In this document: positions 26,926 to 35,705 of the stretch, in pieces | How positions within the stretch are numbered: position 1 is the stretch's first letter | Layout of the letters: every line of letters begins with the position of its first letter | NCBI GenBank assembly: GCA_040220415.1 | Contig: JAVJUV010000117.1 | Location: forward strand, 24,205 to 88,204 | Origin: JAVJUV01 sp040220415 | Lineage (GTDB): Bacteria > Pseudomonadota > Alphaproteobacteria > Rhodobacterales > Rhodobacteraceae | Direction: 5' to 3' | DNA: 64,000 nt | Made by a program: the position numbers and the translations under genes | The notes under the pieces: model-generated | What the model saw: only the letters and a program-made list of their open reading frames with translations | Told to the model about the DNA's origin: nothing | The model's database searches: none

Positions 26926-27689
26926 TCGCCACGCTTTCCATGTACGACTGGCCCGGCCAGAGCATCCATTGGGACGCGCTTTGGCGCCATGTGCGCAACG
27001 CGCTGCGGGCCCGGGGACTGGCCGCGCCGGACGCGCTGACCCGGCAGGGAAGCCTTTGGGATCACTGGCAAAGCCCCGATCTGGTCCTGGGCCAGACCTG
27101 CGGCATGCCCTATCGCCAGCGCCTGCACGGGCAGGTCGGGCTTGTCGGCACGCTGGATCATGGCCTGCCGGGCGCGCCCGCTGGCCACTACTACTCGGTC
27201 CTGGTCGCCCGGCGCGACGTCGCGGGCGGGATCGCCGATTTCGCGGACCGGACGCTGGCCTATAACGGGCTGGACAGCGAGTCGGGCTGGGCCGCGCCGC
27301 AGAACCATGCCGCGCGCCACGGTTTTCGTTTCACCCGCAAGCTGCACACCGGCGCCCATCGCGAGAGCGCCCGCGCTGTCGCCGAAGGCCGCGCCGACAT
27401 CGCCGCGATCGACGCCGAGACCTGGCGGCTGCTGGAGACCTACCTGCCCGAGACAGCGGGCGCGCTGCGCGTCATCGCGCGGACCGAGCCCACGCCGGGC
27501 CTGCCGCTCATCACCGCGAAGGACCGGGACGCCGACGCCGTCTTCGCCGCTGTCGAGGAGGCCTTGTCCGCCGTGGACCCGGCCACGCGCGAGGCTTTGC
27601 ACATCCGGGGCATCGTGCGAATTCCGGCGGCGGATTATCTGGCCGTCCCAACGCCCGCGATCCCGTCGCAGGACGCGCCGGCGGCCTGA
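26922..27689 (+). CDS. PhnD-like substrate-binding-fold protein without signal peptide
   Basis: A 255-residue protein with the two-lobed fold of phosphonate-type (PhnD/SsuA/transferrin) binding proteins. Recognisable parts are DLVLGQTCGMPY (about 53-64), LAYNGLDSESG (about 110-120) and the second-lobe ADIAAIDAETW. It begins MIATLSMYDWPG with no hydrophobic leader, so it should stay in the cytoplasm, unlike the transporter-associated family members. It overlaps TerB by four bases. A ligand sensor or enzyme-like role is possible; function unknown. Confidence 0.7.
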   Translation: MIATLSMYDWPGQSIHWDALWRHVRNALRARGLAAPDALTRQGSLWDHWQSPDLVLGQTCGMPYRQRLHGQVGLVGTLDHGLPGAPAGHYYSVLVARRDVAGGIADFADRTLAYNGLDSESGWAAPQNHAARHGFRFTRKLHTGAHRESARAVAEGRADIAAIDAETWRLLETYLPETAGALRVIARTEPTPGLPLITAKDRDADAVFAAVEEALSAVDPATREALHIRGIVRIPAADYLAVPTPAIPSQDAPAA

Positions 27690-27746
27690 GACGTTGCATT
27701 CGCGGCGAAATCGGGCCTAACTCGCGGAAATCATGCGAGGGCACCC

Positions 27747-28520
27747 GTGACCGAAACCGCACCCGTCATCGAGATCCGCAACCTGCACAAGAGTTTCGGC
27801 GCGCTGGAAGTGCTGAAGGGCGTCAACATGGTGGCGCCCAGGGGCCACGCGATATCGCTGATCGGATCGTCGGGTTCCGGCAAGTCGACGCTGCTGCGCT
27901 GCGCCAACCTGCTGGAGGACAGCCAGGAGGGCGAGATCATCTTCGAGGGCGAGGCCGTGCACTGGAAAGGCACCGGCCTGAACCGCCATCCCGCCGACCG
28001 GGCGCAGGTCACCCGCATCCGCACGAACCTGTCGATGGTGTTTCAGCAGTTCAACCTGTGGACTCACCTGACCGTCCTTCAGAACGTCATGGAAGCGCCG
28101 TTGACGGTGCTGAAGCGCGACCCGGCCGAGGTCGAGGAAAAGGCGCGAATGTATCTCGACAAGGTCGGGATCGGCGACAAGTGCGACGTCTGGCCGGCCC
28201 AGTTGTCCGGCGGCCAGCAGCAGCGCGCGGCAATCGCGCGCGCGCTGTGCATGGAGCCGCGGGCGCTTCTGTTCGACGAACCGACCAGCGCGCTGGACCC
28301 CGAACTGGAACAGGAGGTGATCCGGGTGATCAAGGCGCTGGCCGAAGAGGGCCGCACGATGATCATCGTCACCCACGACATGGGGCTTGCGCGGGACACC
28401 AGCGATCACGTCGTCTTCCTGCACAAGGGGCTGGTCGAGGAAGAAGGGTCTCCGGATCAGTTGTTCGGCCAGCCGAAGTCCGAACGCCTGCGCCAGTTCC
28501 TGTCGGCGGTTTCGGGCTGA
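27747..28520 (+). CDS. Polar amino-acid ABC transporter ATPase
   Basis: ATP-binding subunit of a HisP/GlnQ-type importer, 257 residues. All nucleotide-binding motifs are intact: Walker A GSSGSGKST (about 38-46), Q-loop FQQFNLW, signature LSGGQQQR and Walker B LLFDEPTSALD followed by the switch histidine in THD. The GTG start has GAGG seven bases upstream. It heads the set ATPase, binding protein, two permeases, glutamine-synthetase-like enzyme. The 134-bp gap after it suggests a separate signal before the binding protein gene. Confidence 0.92.
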   Translation: MTETAPVIEIRNLHKSFGALEVLKGVNMVAPRGHAISLIGSSGSGKSTLLRCANLLEDSQEGEIIFEGEAVHWKGTGLNRHPADRAQVTRIRTNLSMVFQQFNLWTHLTVLQNVMEAPLTVLKRDPAEVEEKARMYLDKVGIGDKCDVWPAQLSGGQQQRAAIARALCMEPRALLFDEPTSALDPELEQEVIRVIKALAEEGRTMIIVTHDMGLARDTSDHVVFLHKGLVEEEGSPDQLFGQPKSERLRQFLSAVSG

Positions 28521-28609
28521 ACGCGTGGAAAAACCATGCGGACCGCTAAGGTTACGCTAGGGACATCTTGTTTTTGCCGGGCATTTGCATAACGCTATCG
28601 CGCACAATT

Positions 28610-28630
28610 GGCGCGAACCTGGTTCGTGCC
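28610..28630. repeat. 21-bp near-perfect palindrome before the binding-protein gene
   Basis: GGCGCGAACC-T-GGTTCGTGCC: nine of ten positions pair around a central T, 25 bases before the binding-protein ATG. As DNA it looks like a dimeric regulator site; as RNA it can fold as an eight-base stem. No regulator gene is adjacent. Confidence 0.5.
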
Positions 28631-28654
28631 TGATGACTAACCTGGGAGAACGAC

Positions 28655-29386
28655 ATGAAAACCTTGCTGCTTGCCACGGCTGCCGTGGCCTTCACCACCG
28701 GCGCCGCCCTGGCCGGAAGCCACAGTGTGGTGCGCATGGGCACCGAAGGAGCCTATCCGCCGTACAACTTCATCAATGACGCCGGCGAGGTCGACGGCTT
28801 CGAGCGCGAACTGGGCGACGAGTTGTGCGCGCGCGCCGAACTGACCTGCGAATGGGTCACGAACGATTGGGATTCGATCATTCCGAACCTGACGTCCGGG
28901 AACTACGACACGATCATCGCCGGCATGTCGATCACCGACGAGCGCGACGAGGTCATCGACTTCACGCAGGATTATTATCCGCCGACCGCCTCGCGCTACC
29001 TGGCGCTGTCGGAGGACGTCGACCTGACCGGCGGCGTGATCGCAGCACAGACCAACACGATCCAGTCGGCCTACGTGGCCGAGACGGGCGCCACGCTGCT
29101 GGAATTCGCGACGCCGGACGAGACGATCGCAGCCGTGATCAACGGCGAGGCCGACGCCGTCTTCGCCGATGCCGACTTCCTTTTGCCCAAGGCCGAGGAA
29201 TCGGGCGGCGAGATGATGATCGTCGGCGATCCGGTGCCGCTGGGCGGTGGCGTCGGCATGGGCCTTCGCGAGACGGATACCGAGTTGAAGGACAAGTTCA
29301 ACGCGGCCATCACCTCGATGAAAGAGGACGGAACGCTGAACGAACTGCTGAAAAAGTGGTTCGGCGAAGAAACCCAGACCTACTAA
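28655..29386 (+). CDS. Periplasmic amino-acid-binding protein
   Basis: Solute-binding protein of the HisJ/ArtJ family (family 3), 243 residues with a 20-residue signal peptide ending GAALA. The family signature GTEGAYPPYNF and GELGD-like domain 1 segment, plus DTIIAGMSITDER and the C-terminal NELLKKWFG, are present. Two cysteines near 58-65 may form a disulfide. It delivers a polar amino acid or derivative to the permeases downstream; the substrate is not clear from sequence. GGGAGA precedes the ATG. Confidence 0.9.
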   Translation: MKTLLLATAAVAFTTGAALAGSHSVVRMGTEGAYPPYNFINDAGEVDGFERELGDELCARAELTCEWVTNDWDSIIPNLTSGNYDTIIAGMSITDERDEVIDFTQDYYPPTASRYLALSEDVDLTGGVIAAQTNTIQSAYVAETGATLLEFATPDETIAAVINGEADAVFADADFLLPKAEESGGEMMIVGDPVPLGGGVGMGLRETDTELKDKFNAAITSMKEDGTLNELLKKWFGEETQTY

Positions 29387-29396
29387 TCGCTTGACA

Positions 29397-29419
29397 GGGC
29401 GGCGGGTTTCCTGCCGCCC
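29397..29419 (+). terminator. Intra-operon hairpin after the binding-protein gene
   Basis: GGGCGGC and GCCGCCC form a seven-pair stem in the 41-base gap before the first permease. Such hairpins usually let the binding protein be made in excess over the membrane subunits. Confidence 0.5.
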
Positions 29420-29427
29420 TATTCCTG

Positions 29428-30294
29428 ATGTTTTCCTTCTGCGCTGACCCCGATAGCCTGAGCACTTTTCATTGGTTCGCCTGTTACTTCACGACGGGCG
29501 TGCACATGAACCTGTACATCAGCCTCGGCACCGTTCTGCTTCTTCTGGCGATCACTGCACCCGTCAGCCTGGCGTTCGGGTTCGCCGGCGCGGTGGCGTC
29601 CCGGTCGTCCTTTTTGCCGCTGTCGCTTCTGGGCAAGGCCTATACGTCGATGGTGCGCGGCGTGCCCGACATCGTATTCTTCCTGTTCTTCATCATCGCG
29701 CTCGACCAGGCGCTGGAGTGGACAAAACACCAGATCGTCTGCCCCGACTGGACCGATCCGATCCGGCAGGGCGCGAACTTCCTGGTCTGTCCGCAGGCCA
29801 AGATACCGCTGGGGAATGCGCCGCAGGCCTGGCACGAGGCCTACAACTTCGCGCTGGCGGTCTTCACGTTCGCCATCGTCTTCGGGGCTTTCGCCGCCAA
29901 TGTGCTTTACGGCGCCATGCGGGCCGTGCCGCGCGCCCAGATGGAGACGGCAGAGGCCTACGGCATGACGTCCCGACAATCGTTCTGGCGCATCCTGGTG
30001 CCGCAGATGTGGATCTATGCCCTGCCCGGCCTGTCGAACCTCTGGATGATCCTTATCAAGGCCACGCCCCTGTTGTTCATCCTCGGAATCGAGGACATCG
30101 TCTACTGGGCCCGCGAGCTCGGATCGTCGAAATCGGCCAGGTACTTCGATTTCCCGCACGGTGACTGGCGCCTCTGGTATTTCATCGGTCTTCTGGTCTT
30201 TTACTTGGCATTCACCCGCGCTTCCGAGATCGTCCTGAGCCGCATCACCCGGCGGCTGTCGCACGGACAGGCTTTCGCCGGGGGTGGCTCATGA
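29428..30294 (+). CDS. ABC transporter permease, HisQ type
   Basis: Inner-membrane permease of the polar amino-acid importer, 288 residues with about five transmembrane helices. The cytoplasmic EAA loop that docks on the ATPase is ETAEAYGMTSRQSFWRI (about residues 172-188). A periplasmic loop at about 90-135 carrying two cysteines is longer than in HisQ. The last codons overlap the next permease (ATGA). No clear Shine-Dalgarno precedes the ATG, so the exact start could be a few codons later. Confidence 0.88.
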   Translation: MFSFCADPDSLSTFHWFACYFTTGVHMNLYISLGTVLLLLAITAPVSLAFGFAGAVASRSSFLPLSLLGKAYTSMVRGVPDIVFFLFFIIALDQALEWTKHQIVCPDWTDPIRQGANFLVCPQAKIPLGNAPQAWHEAYNFALAVFTFAIVFGAFAANVLYGAMRAVPRAQMETAEAYGMTSRQSFWRILVPQMWIYALPGLSNLWMILIKATPLLFILGIEDIVYWARELGSSKSARYFDFPHGDWRLWYFIGLLVFYLAFTRASEIVLSRITRRLSHGQAFAGGGS

Positions 30295-31091
30295 CCTGTC
30301 TGGAAGCGATACCCGCCTATGCGCTGCGGGCGATCGGGATCGGCGAGCGGTTGTTGCCGCGCGAGGATTTCACGATTTGCCAGCAGGTCACGCTGATCGG
30401 GTCGGGCATGATCTGGAACATCTATTTCGGAGCGCTGGCGCTGCTGGTCGGGTTCTTCATCGCCAATGCCCTGGCGCTGGCCAAGGCCAGCCCCTCGGCC
30501 TGGCTGAGAAAGCCCGCCGAGTGGTTCATCCTGGTGTTTCGCGGATCGCCGCTGTTCATCCAGTTCTTCCTGGCCTATTTCAGTTTCCTTGCCCTGAAGC
30601 AGGCCGGAATCCTGCCCTGGATGACGGCGGCGCAGGCGGGTGCCCTGCTTGTCCTGATCCTGAACACATCGGCCTATTCGGCCGAGATCTTCCATGGCGC
30701 GCTGAAGACGGTGCCGCGGGGCGATCTGGACGCCGCGGACGCCTACGGGCTGTCGGGCTGGTCGAAGTTCCGCCGGATCGTCTGGCCGACGACGATGCGG
30801 CTGGCGTGGCCCGCCTATACGAACGAGGCGATCTTCCTGTTTCACGCCACCACACTGGTCTTCTTTTCCGGCTTCCCCGCCGTCAGGCAACAGGGCGATG
30901 CCCTGTATTACGCCAGCTATTTCGCGGACAAGACCTTCAATCCATTCGTGCCCTATCCCATAGTGGCCGCCTATTTCATTGTGCTGACGCTTGTCATTAT
31001 CGGGATATTCAACCTTGCAAACCGACGGCTGAACCGGCACCTGCCACAAGAGGCGCGCCGCATCAGGTATCGCCCGCAAGTAATCCGGTGA
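30291..31091 (+). CDS. ABC transporter permease, HisM type
   Basis: Second permease of the importer, 266 residues. It has the EAA loop DAADAYGLSGWSKFRRI (about 144-160) and helices on both sides. A 45-residue N-terminal extension before the first helix contains a CLEAIPAYALRAIGIG stretch and a DFTICQQ segment like that of the HisM/ArtM group. Translationally coupled to the upstream permease and only four bases from the next gene. Confidence 0.88.
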   Translation: MTCLEAIPAYALRAIGIGERLLPREDFTICQQVTLIGSGMIWNIYFGALALLVGFFIANALALAKASPSAWLRKPAEWFILVFRGSPLFIQFFLAYFSFLALKQAGILPWMTAAQAGALLVLILNTSAYSAEIFHGALKTVPRGDLDAADAYGLSGWSKFRRIVWPTTMRLAWPAYTNEAIFLFHATTLVFFSGFPAVRQQGDALYYASYFADKTFNPFVPYPIVAAYFIVLTLVIIGIFNLANRRLNRHLPQEARRIRYRPQVIR

Positions 31092-31095
31092 AATA

Positions 31096-32427
31096 ATGGA
31101 CGAATGGCTACTCGATCATCCGGAGGTCCGGACCATCACGACGGCGGTGGCCGACCTGAACGGACAGGCACGCGGCAAGCGTATGCCGGTGGGCTTTACC
31201 GACAAGGTTCTCGAGGGAACGACGCGAATGCCGCTGAGCGTGCTGAACGTCGATATCTGGGGCGACGACATCGAAGACAGTCCGCTGGTCTTCGAGACCG
31301 GCGACCGCGACGGCATCCTGCGGCCCACGGGCCGGGGTTTCGTGCCCGTTCCCTGGCTTCAGAACCCCTCGGCTTTGCTGCCGATGTGGATGTACACCGA
31401 GGCGGGCGTTCCCTTTGCGGGTGATCCTCGCCACGCGCTGAATGCGGTGCTTGGCCGGTTTGCCGGACGGGGCTGGCAAGTGCTGGCGGCGACCGAGCTG
31501 GAATTCTACCTGATCGACGACGCGGGCGATCAGTTGCAGCCCCCGCCCTCGCCCCGCTCGGGCAAGCGGCGTCTGGGTGGCGAGATCCTGTCGATCCGCG
31601 CGCTGGATGCCTTCGACAGCTTCTTCGCGGAACTTTACGAAGCCTGCGAGGCGATGGGAATTCCCGCCGAGACGGCCATTTCGGAGGCGGGGCTGGGCCA
31701 GTACGAGATCAACCTTGTCCACCGCGACGCGCTGGATGCCGCCGACGATGCGTGGCTGTTCAAGCTGCTGGTCCGGGGGCTGGCGCGGAAGCACGGGTTC
31801 GCGGCGAGTTTCATGGCCAAGCCCTATGTCGATCACTCGGGCACGGGGATGCACGTGCATTTCTCGGTGGTGGACAAGGACGGGCAGAACGTTTTCGACG
31901 ATGGCACCGAGCGGGGATCGGACCTGCTGATCAACGCGGTCGGCGGATGCCTGAACGCGATGGTGGATTCGACGCTGATCTTCGCGCCCCACGGCAACAG
32001 CTATGATCGCCTTGTGCCCGGGGCACACGCGCCGACCGGGATCGGCTGGGCCTATGAAAACCGCACGGCGGCGATCCGGATTCCCGCCGGTCCCAGCGCC
32101 GCGCGGCGGATCGAGCATCGGGTGGCGGGGGGCGACACGAACCCCTACCTGATGCTGGCCGCGATCCTTGGCGCTGCACTGATCGGCATCGAGGACGCCG
32201 CCGAGCCGCCTGCCCCGATCAAGGGCAACGCCTATGCAAGAAAACTGGAGACGCTGCCGTCGGACTGGCACGAGGCGATCCGGCTGTTCGAGCAAAGCAC
32301 CCTGATGCCGAGGATTTTCCCGCAGGAACTGATCCGGAACTACCTGATGACCAAGCGTCAGGAATTGAGCTACTACGACGAGTTGTCCCAGAGCGAACGC
32401 ATCGACCTGTACCTGGATACGGTCTGA
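31096..32427 (+). CDS. Glutamine synthetase-family protein (gamma-glutamylamine ligase type)
   Basis: ATP-dependent ligase of the glutamine synthetase fold, 443 residues. Active-site landmarks are ATELEFYL (about 133-140), EAGLGQYEINL (about 197-207), SGTGMHVHFS (about 251-260), and NSYDRLVPGAHAP and EHRVAGGDTNPYL. The length and the lack of the Tyr adenylylation region place it with PuuA-like enzymes that glutamylate amines or similar substrates rather than with GlnA. Sitting four bases after an importer operon, it probably acts on the imported compound. Converges on a GST-like gene three bases away. Confidence 0.85.
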   Translation: MDEWLLDHPEVRTITTAVADLNGQARGKRMPVGFTDKVLEGTTRMPLSVLNVDIWGDDIEDSPLVFETGDRDGILRPTGRGFVPVPWLQNPSALLPMWMYTEAGVPFAGDPRHALNAVLGRFAGRGWQVLAATELEFYLIDDAGDQLQPPPSPRSGKRRLGGEILSIRALDAFDSFFAELYEACEAMGIPAETAISEAGLGQYEINLVHRDALDAADDAWLFKLLVRGLARKHGFAASFMAKPYVDHSGTGMHVHFSVVDKDGQNVFDDGTERGSDLLINAVGGCLNAMVDSTLIFAPHGNSYDRLVPGAHAPTGIGWAYENRTAAIRIPAGPSAARRIEHRVAGGDTNPYLMLAAILGAALIGIEDAAEPPAPIKGNAYARKLETLPSDWHEAIRLFEQSTLMPRIFPQELIRNYLMTKRQELSYYDELSQSERIDLYLDTV

Positions 32428-32430
32428 GCG

Positions 32431-33225
32431 TCAGGCCATAAGTCCAAGCCGTTCGTCCGTTGCCGAGACATTGTACTTGTCTGCGGGTGGCATCGGGCGG
32501 TCTTGCCAGCGGGGCTCGAACACGAAGGACGAGACCTTGCGGCCATCGACCAGCGCGCCGTTTCCCGCACCCTTTGCATAGTCGTAGTAGAGTTTCACGA
32601 TCTGGTCGAACTGCACCTGCCGGACGTGGGGGTCGGCAAGGCATGCCTCGCGCCAGATCCGCACGCGGTCGTATTCTTTGCCCTCGGGCAGGTCGAAGTC
32701 CTCGTAATACTCCAGAAACCAGAAGCGCTGGAAAAACGGGGTGAAGACCGTCTCGGCCCAGCCGAATTGGTCGAAGAAGAACGTCTCACCCGGTGCGTAA
32801 TTGACCAAGAGGTCGTTCAGCGCGCGGTATTCGGAGAGCATTCTTTGCAGGAAGTCGTCGCGCTTGGCCGGATCCCGGTTCATCACGAAGCCATAGCCCG
32901 CCGCGCCGAAGCCGCCTTCGTGCTGGACGATAAGGTTTTCGAGCGCGTGTTCGTAAGGGTCGGTTCGCGCCACCGGCGGCTCGGGATGGAGCGCCTCGAC
33001 ATATTCCAGCAGCACGCGGCTTTCCTTCAGCGCGATCTTGCCCGGGATCTCCATCACCGGAAGCGCGGTCGTTCCCCTGGAAAGCTCCAGAAGCCGGGCA
33101 TCGCGGGGCTTGGTGATGTCGACGACACTGAAGGCGACGCGATCACTCAACCCCTTCAGGGAGAGGAGAATCTCGATGCGCTGGCTGAACGGACAGACGG
33201 GGATATGGTGGATCGTGGATTTCAC
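32431..33225 (-). CDS. Glutathione S-transferase family protein
   Basis: A 264-residue GST-fold protein. The thioredoxin-like N-domain (1-80) opens with HHIPVCPFSQRIEILL, a Cys-containing CPFS motif like that of Omega-class/glutaredoxin-type GSTs, and has TALPVMEI with the cis-proline and KESRVLLEYVEAL. The helical C-domain is long and aromatic-rich (about 95-230). The GTG start at 33225 has AAGGAAA seven bases upstream; a longer frame lacks this. Divergent from the MFS transporter gene. Substrate unknown. Confidence 0.8.
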   Translation of the reverse strand: MKSTIHHIPVCPFSQRIEILLSLKGLSDRVAFSVVDITKPRDARLLELSRGTTALPVMEIPGKIALKESRVLLEYVEALHPEPPVARTDPYEHALENLIVQHEGGFGAAGYGFVMNRDPAKRDDFLQRMLSEYRALNDLLVNYAPGETFFFDQFGWAETVFTPFFQRFWFLEYYEDFDLPEGKEYDRVRIWREACLADPHVRQVQFDQIVKLYYDYAKGAGNGALVDGRKVSSFVFEPRWQDRPMPPADKYNVSATDERLGLMA

Positions 33226-33335
33226 GCGTGTTTCCTTGAACGAACTGGTCAAAACCGCCGCTATTCTGTCGATTATGGACGGTTCCCGCAACCGGTTGGC
33301 GGGCTATGCAGGGGCGAGCAGTCCGCACCGGTTCC

Positions 33336-34562
33336 ATGCAACTTCTGATCTCTTTCGCCGCCCTTTTCCTGTCTGTCATTCTTCTGCAACTGGGTTCCGG
33401 CGGCATCGCGCCGCTGGATGCGATTTCGGGACTGGAACTGGATTTCACCAAGGCCGAGGTCGGCCTTCTGGGCTCGGCGCACTTTTTCGGTTTCTTCATC
33501 GGCTGCTGGTGGGCGCCGCGCCTAATGGGCGCCGTGGGCCATTCCCGCGCCTTCGCGGCGTTCATCGCCTGCGGCACGATCGGGATCCTGTCGCACATGA
33601 TCATCATCGACCCCGTGGCGTGGATGCTGATGCGTGTCCTGTCGGGACTGTGCGTGGCGGGGTGTTATACCGTCGTCGAAAGCTGGCTTCAGGCGAAGGT
33701 CACGAACGAAACGCGCGGCCGGACGATGGGAGTCTACAGGGTCGTGGACATCAGTGGCTCGCTGGTGGCCCAGTTGATCATCTCGGTGCTGACGCCTGCG
33801 CATTACATATCCTACAACATACTCGCCCTGATCTGCTGCGCCGCGCTGCTGCCGCTGGTCGTCACGCGCTCGGTCGAGCCGATCACGCCCGCGGCACCGC
33901 GGCTAAGGCCTGCGCTGGCCTGGGCGCGGTCGCCGCTGGCGGCGGCCGGCGTGGTCTCGGCGGGACTGACGACGGCGGCCTTCCGCATGGTCTGTCCGAT
34001 CTATGGCACCGAGGTCGGGCTGAGCGTTGACCAGATCGCACTGTTCCTGGCGGCTTTCGTCCTGGGCGGCGCGCTGTCGCAATATCCGGCAGGCTGGTTC
34101 GCGGACCGATACGACCGGCGCTGGGTGCTGATCGGGTTGTCGATTTTCGCGATGGCCTCCTGTGCCGTGACGGTCGCATTTTCCAGCGCGAGCACATTGG
34201 CGGCGTTTCTGACTTCGGGGCTGTTCGGGTTCGCGACGTTCCCGATCTATTCGGTCTCGGCGGCGCATGCCCATGACCATGCGTCCGACGACGAACGGGT
34301 CGAGCTGTCCGCGGCGCTGATGTTTCTCTACGCGGTCGGGGCCATCGCGTCGCCCTGGGCGGTGTCCGAACTGATCGAAGCCTACGGTCCGTCGGCCATG
34401 TTCGCCTTCGTGTCGGTGGCGCATCTGGTGCTGATCGTCTTCGGGCTGTTCCGGATGCGCGCACGGAGGACCGAGACACGGACAAGCTATGTCTATTCGC
34501 CCAGGACCTCGTTCCTGATCGGGCGTTTGCTTGGCCGAAGCAGGACGCGGCGCGATCCCTAA
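33336..34562 (+). CDS. Major facilitator superfamily transporter, YcaD-like
   Basis: Twelve-helix inner-membrane transporter of 408 residues. It has the loop 2-3 motif region GSAHFFGFFIGCWWAPRLMGAVGHSRAF, the loop 8-9 repeat YPAGWFADRYDRRW, and strong helices throughout, resembling YcaD-type sugar/drug MFS proteins. An in-frame ATG at 33306 would add ten residues; the chosen start puts the first helix at the N-terminus, but neither start is decided by a ribosome binding site. Substrate unknown. Its stop overlaps the convergent small gene. Confidence 0.82.
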   Translation: MQLLISFAALFLSVILLQLGSGGIAPLDAISGLELDFTKAEVGLLGSAHFFGFFIGCWWAPRLMGAVGHSRAFAAFIACGTIGILSHMIIIDPVAWMLMRVLSGLCVAGCYTVVESWLQAKVTNETRGRTMGVYRVVDISGSLVAQLIISVLTPAHYISYNILALICCAALLPLVVTRSVEPITPAAPRLRPALAWARSPLAAAGVVSAGLTTAAFRMVCPIYGTEVGLSVDQIALFLAAFVLGGALSQYPAGWFADRYDRRWVLIGLSIFAMASCAVTVAFSSASTLAAFLTSGLFGFATFPIYSVSAAHAHDHASDDERVELSAALMFLYAVGAIASPWAVSELIEAYGPSAMFAFVSVAHLVLIVFGLFRMRARRTETRTSYVYSPRTSFLIGRLLGRSRTRRDP

Positions 34563-34699
34563 AGCGACGAGGTCGTCACTTCGGGTCCGAGGCCGGTCTC
34601 GAGCGAGGCGACCGGCACCTCGCGCGGAACCAGCATCATCACGGCAGTCAGCGCCATGAATCCGGCGGTGGCCCAGAAGATGAATGATCTGGCAGACAT
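34559..34699 (-). CDS. 46-residue single-pass membrane protein
   Basis: A very short gene 46 bases after suhB on the same strand. It encodes a 46-residue protein: MSAR, one hydrophobic helix of about 19 residues (5-23, FIFWATAGFMALTAVMMLV), then a soluble tail ending SSL. AAGG stands just before the ATG. It overlaps the MFS stop by four bases on the opposite strand. It resembles small inner-membrane regulators, but I know no family. Support is the good start site, the clean TM segment and position. Confidence 0.5.
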   Translation of the reverse strand: MSARSFIFWATAGFMALTAVMMLVPREVPVASLETGLGPEVTTSSL

Positions 34700-34745
34700 G
34701 AGACCTTGCTGGCACCGAAATGCGGCAGGAATCCGGCCGGATTGT

Positions 34746-35534
34746 TCAGCCACCCCGAACAGTCTTTGCAAAGGTATCGAAGATACTTGCGTTGGCTGCG
34801 ATGAGATTACTGCTTTCCAGCGGGCCGAGTTTCGGTTCGATCGCCTCGACCAACCCGCCGGCTTCGCGGACGATGAGGACACCGGCGGCGACATCCCATA
34901 TTCTCACGCCGCGTTCCCAGTAGCCTTCGTAGCGGCCAGCCGCAACGTAGGCGAGATCGAGCGCCGCAGCGCCCCAGCGTCGGACGCCCGCTGTCGCGGG
35001 AAGCAGACGGCCAAGGTCGCGCAGAAGTTCGGGCAGTTCCGGGCGGCCGCCGAACGGCAGGCCCGTGGCGAAGACGGATTCGATCATATGCCGGCGGTCG
35101 CTGACGCGCATGCGGGTTTCGTTCAACCAGGCACCCTGCCCCTTTTCGGCCACGAACATCTCGTCCTTGGCCGGGTCGAAGATCACCGCCGACACAATCT
35201 CGCCCTTGTGTTCAAGTGCGATGGAAACGCCCCAATGCGGCATGCCGTGCAGGAAGTTCGTGGTGCCGTCGAGCGGATCGACGATCCAGCGCCGCGTCGG
35301 ATCCTTGCCCTCTACGGCGTCGGATTCCTCGCCCACCCAGCCATAGTTCGGCCGCGCCTCCATCAGGATGTCGCGGACGATCTGTTCGGCGGCGATATCG
35401 GCACGGCTGACGAAATCGCCGGCGCCCTTTGACGATACCTGCAGGTTCTCGACCTCGCGGAAATCCTTGGCGAGGCTGCGACCGGCCATACGCGCGGCCT
35501 TGATCATCACGTTGAGGTTGGCACTGCCCTGCAT
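34746..35534 (-). CDS. suhB: Inositol monophosphatase family protein
   Basis: Mg2+-dependent phosphatase of the inositol monophosphatase family, 262 residues; in bacteria SuhB also acts in ribosomal RNA transcription. The metal ligands are in GEESDAVEG (about 67-75) and WIVDPLDGTTNF (about 83-94), and the second signature is RIWDVAAGVLIVREAGG (about 209-225). Start ATG 35534 has GGAG eight bases before it; longer frames upstream are not SuhB-like. Followed by the 46-residue gene. Confidence 0.92.
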   Translation of the reverse strand: MQGSANLNVMIKAARMAGRSLAKDFREVENLQVSSKGAGDFVSRADIAAEQIVRDILMEARPNYGWVGEESDAVEGKDPTRRWIVDPLDGTTNFLHGMPHWGVSIALEHKGEIVSAVIFDPAKDEMFVAEKGQGAWLNETRMRVSDRRHMIESVFATGLPFGGRPELPELLRDLGRLLPATAGVRRWGAAALDLAYVAAGRYEGYWERGVRIWDVAAGVLIVREAGGLVEAIEPKLGPLESSNLIAANASIFDTFAKTVRGG

Positions 35535-35705
35535 CGGTGGTCTCCGTCTGGCCCGAGCGGCGCGTATAGGACAGGCCCCCGCGCTTGCCAAGGGCGAAGC
35601 GCGATGCCGCTTGACAGCGTCAAGGAAGAAATCGACGCTCGCCGCACTGAAGAAAGACAACCGGGAGAGGGTAGCCCCGGGAATTTGAACGAAGGGTGGA
35701 TCTTG

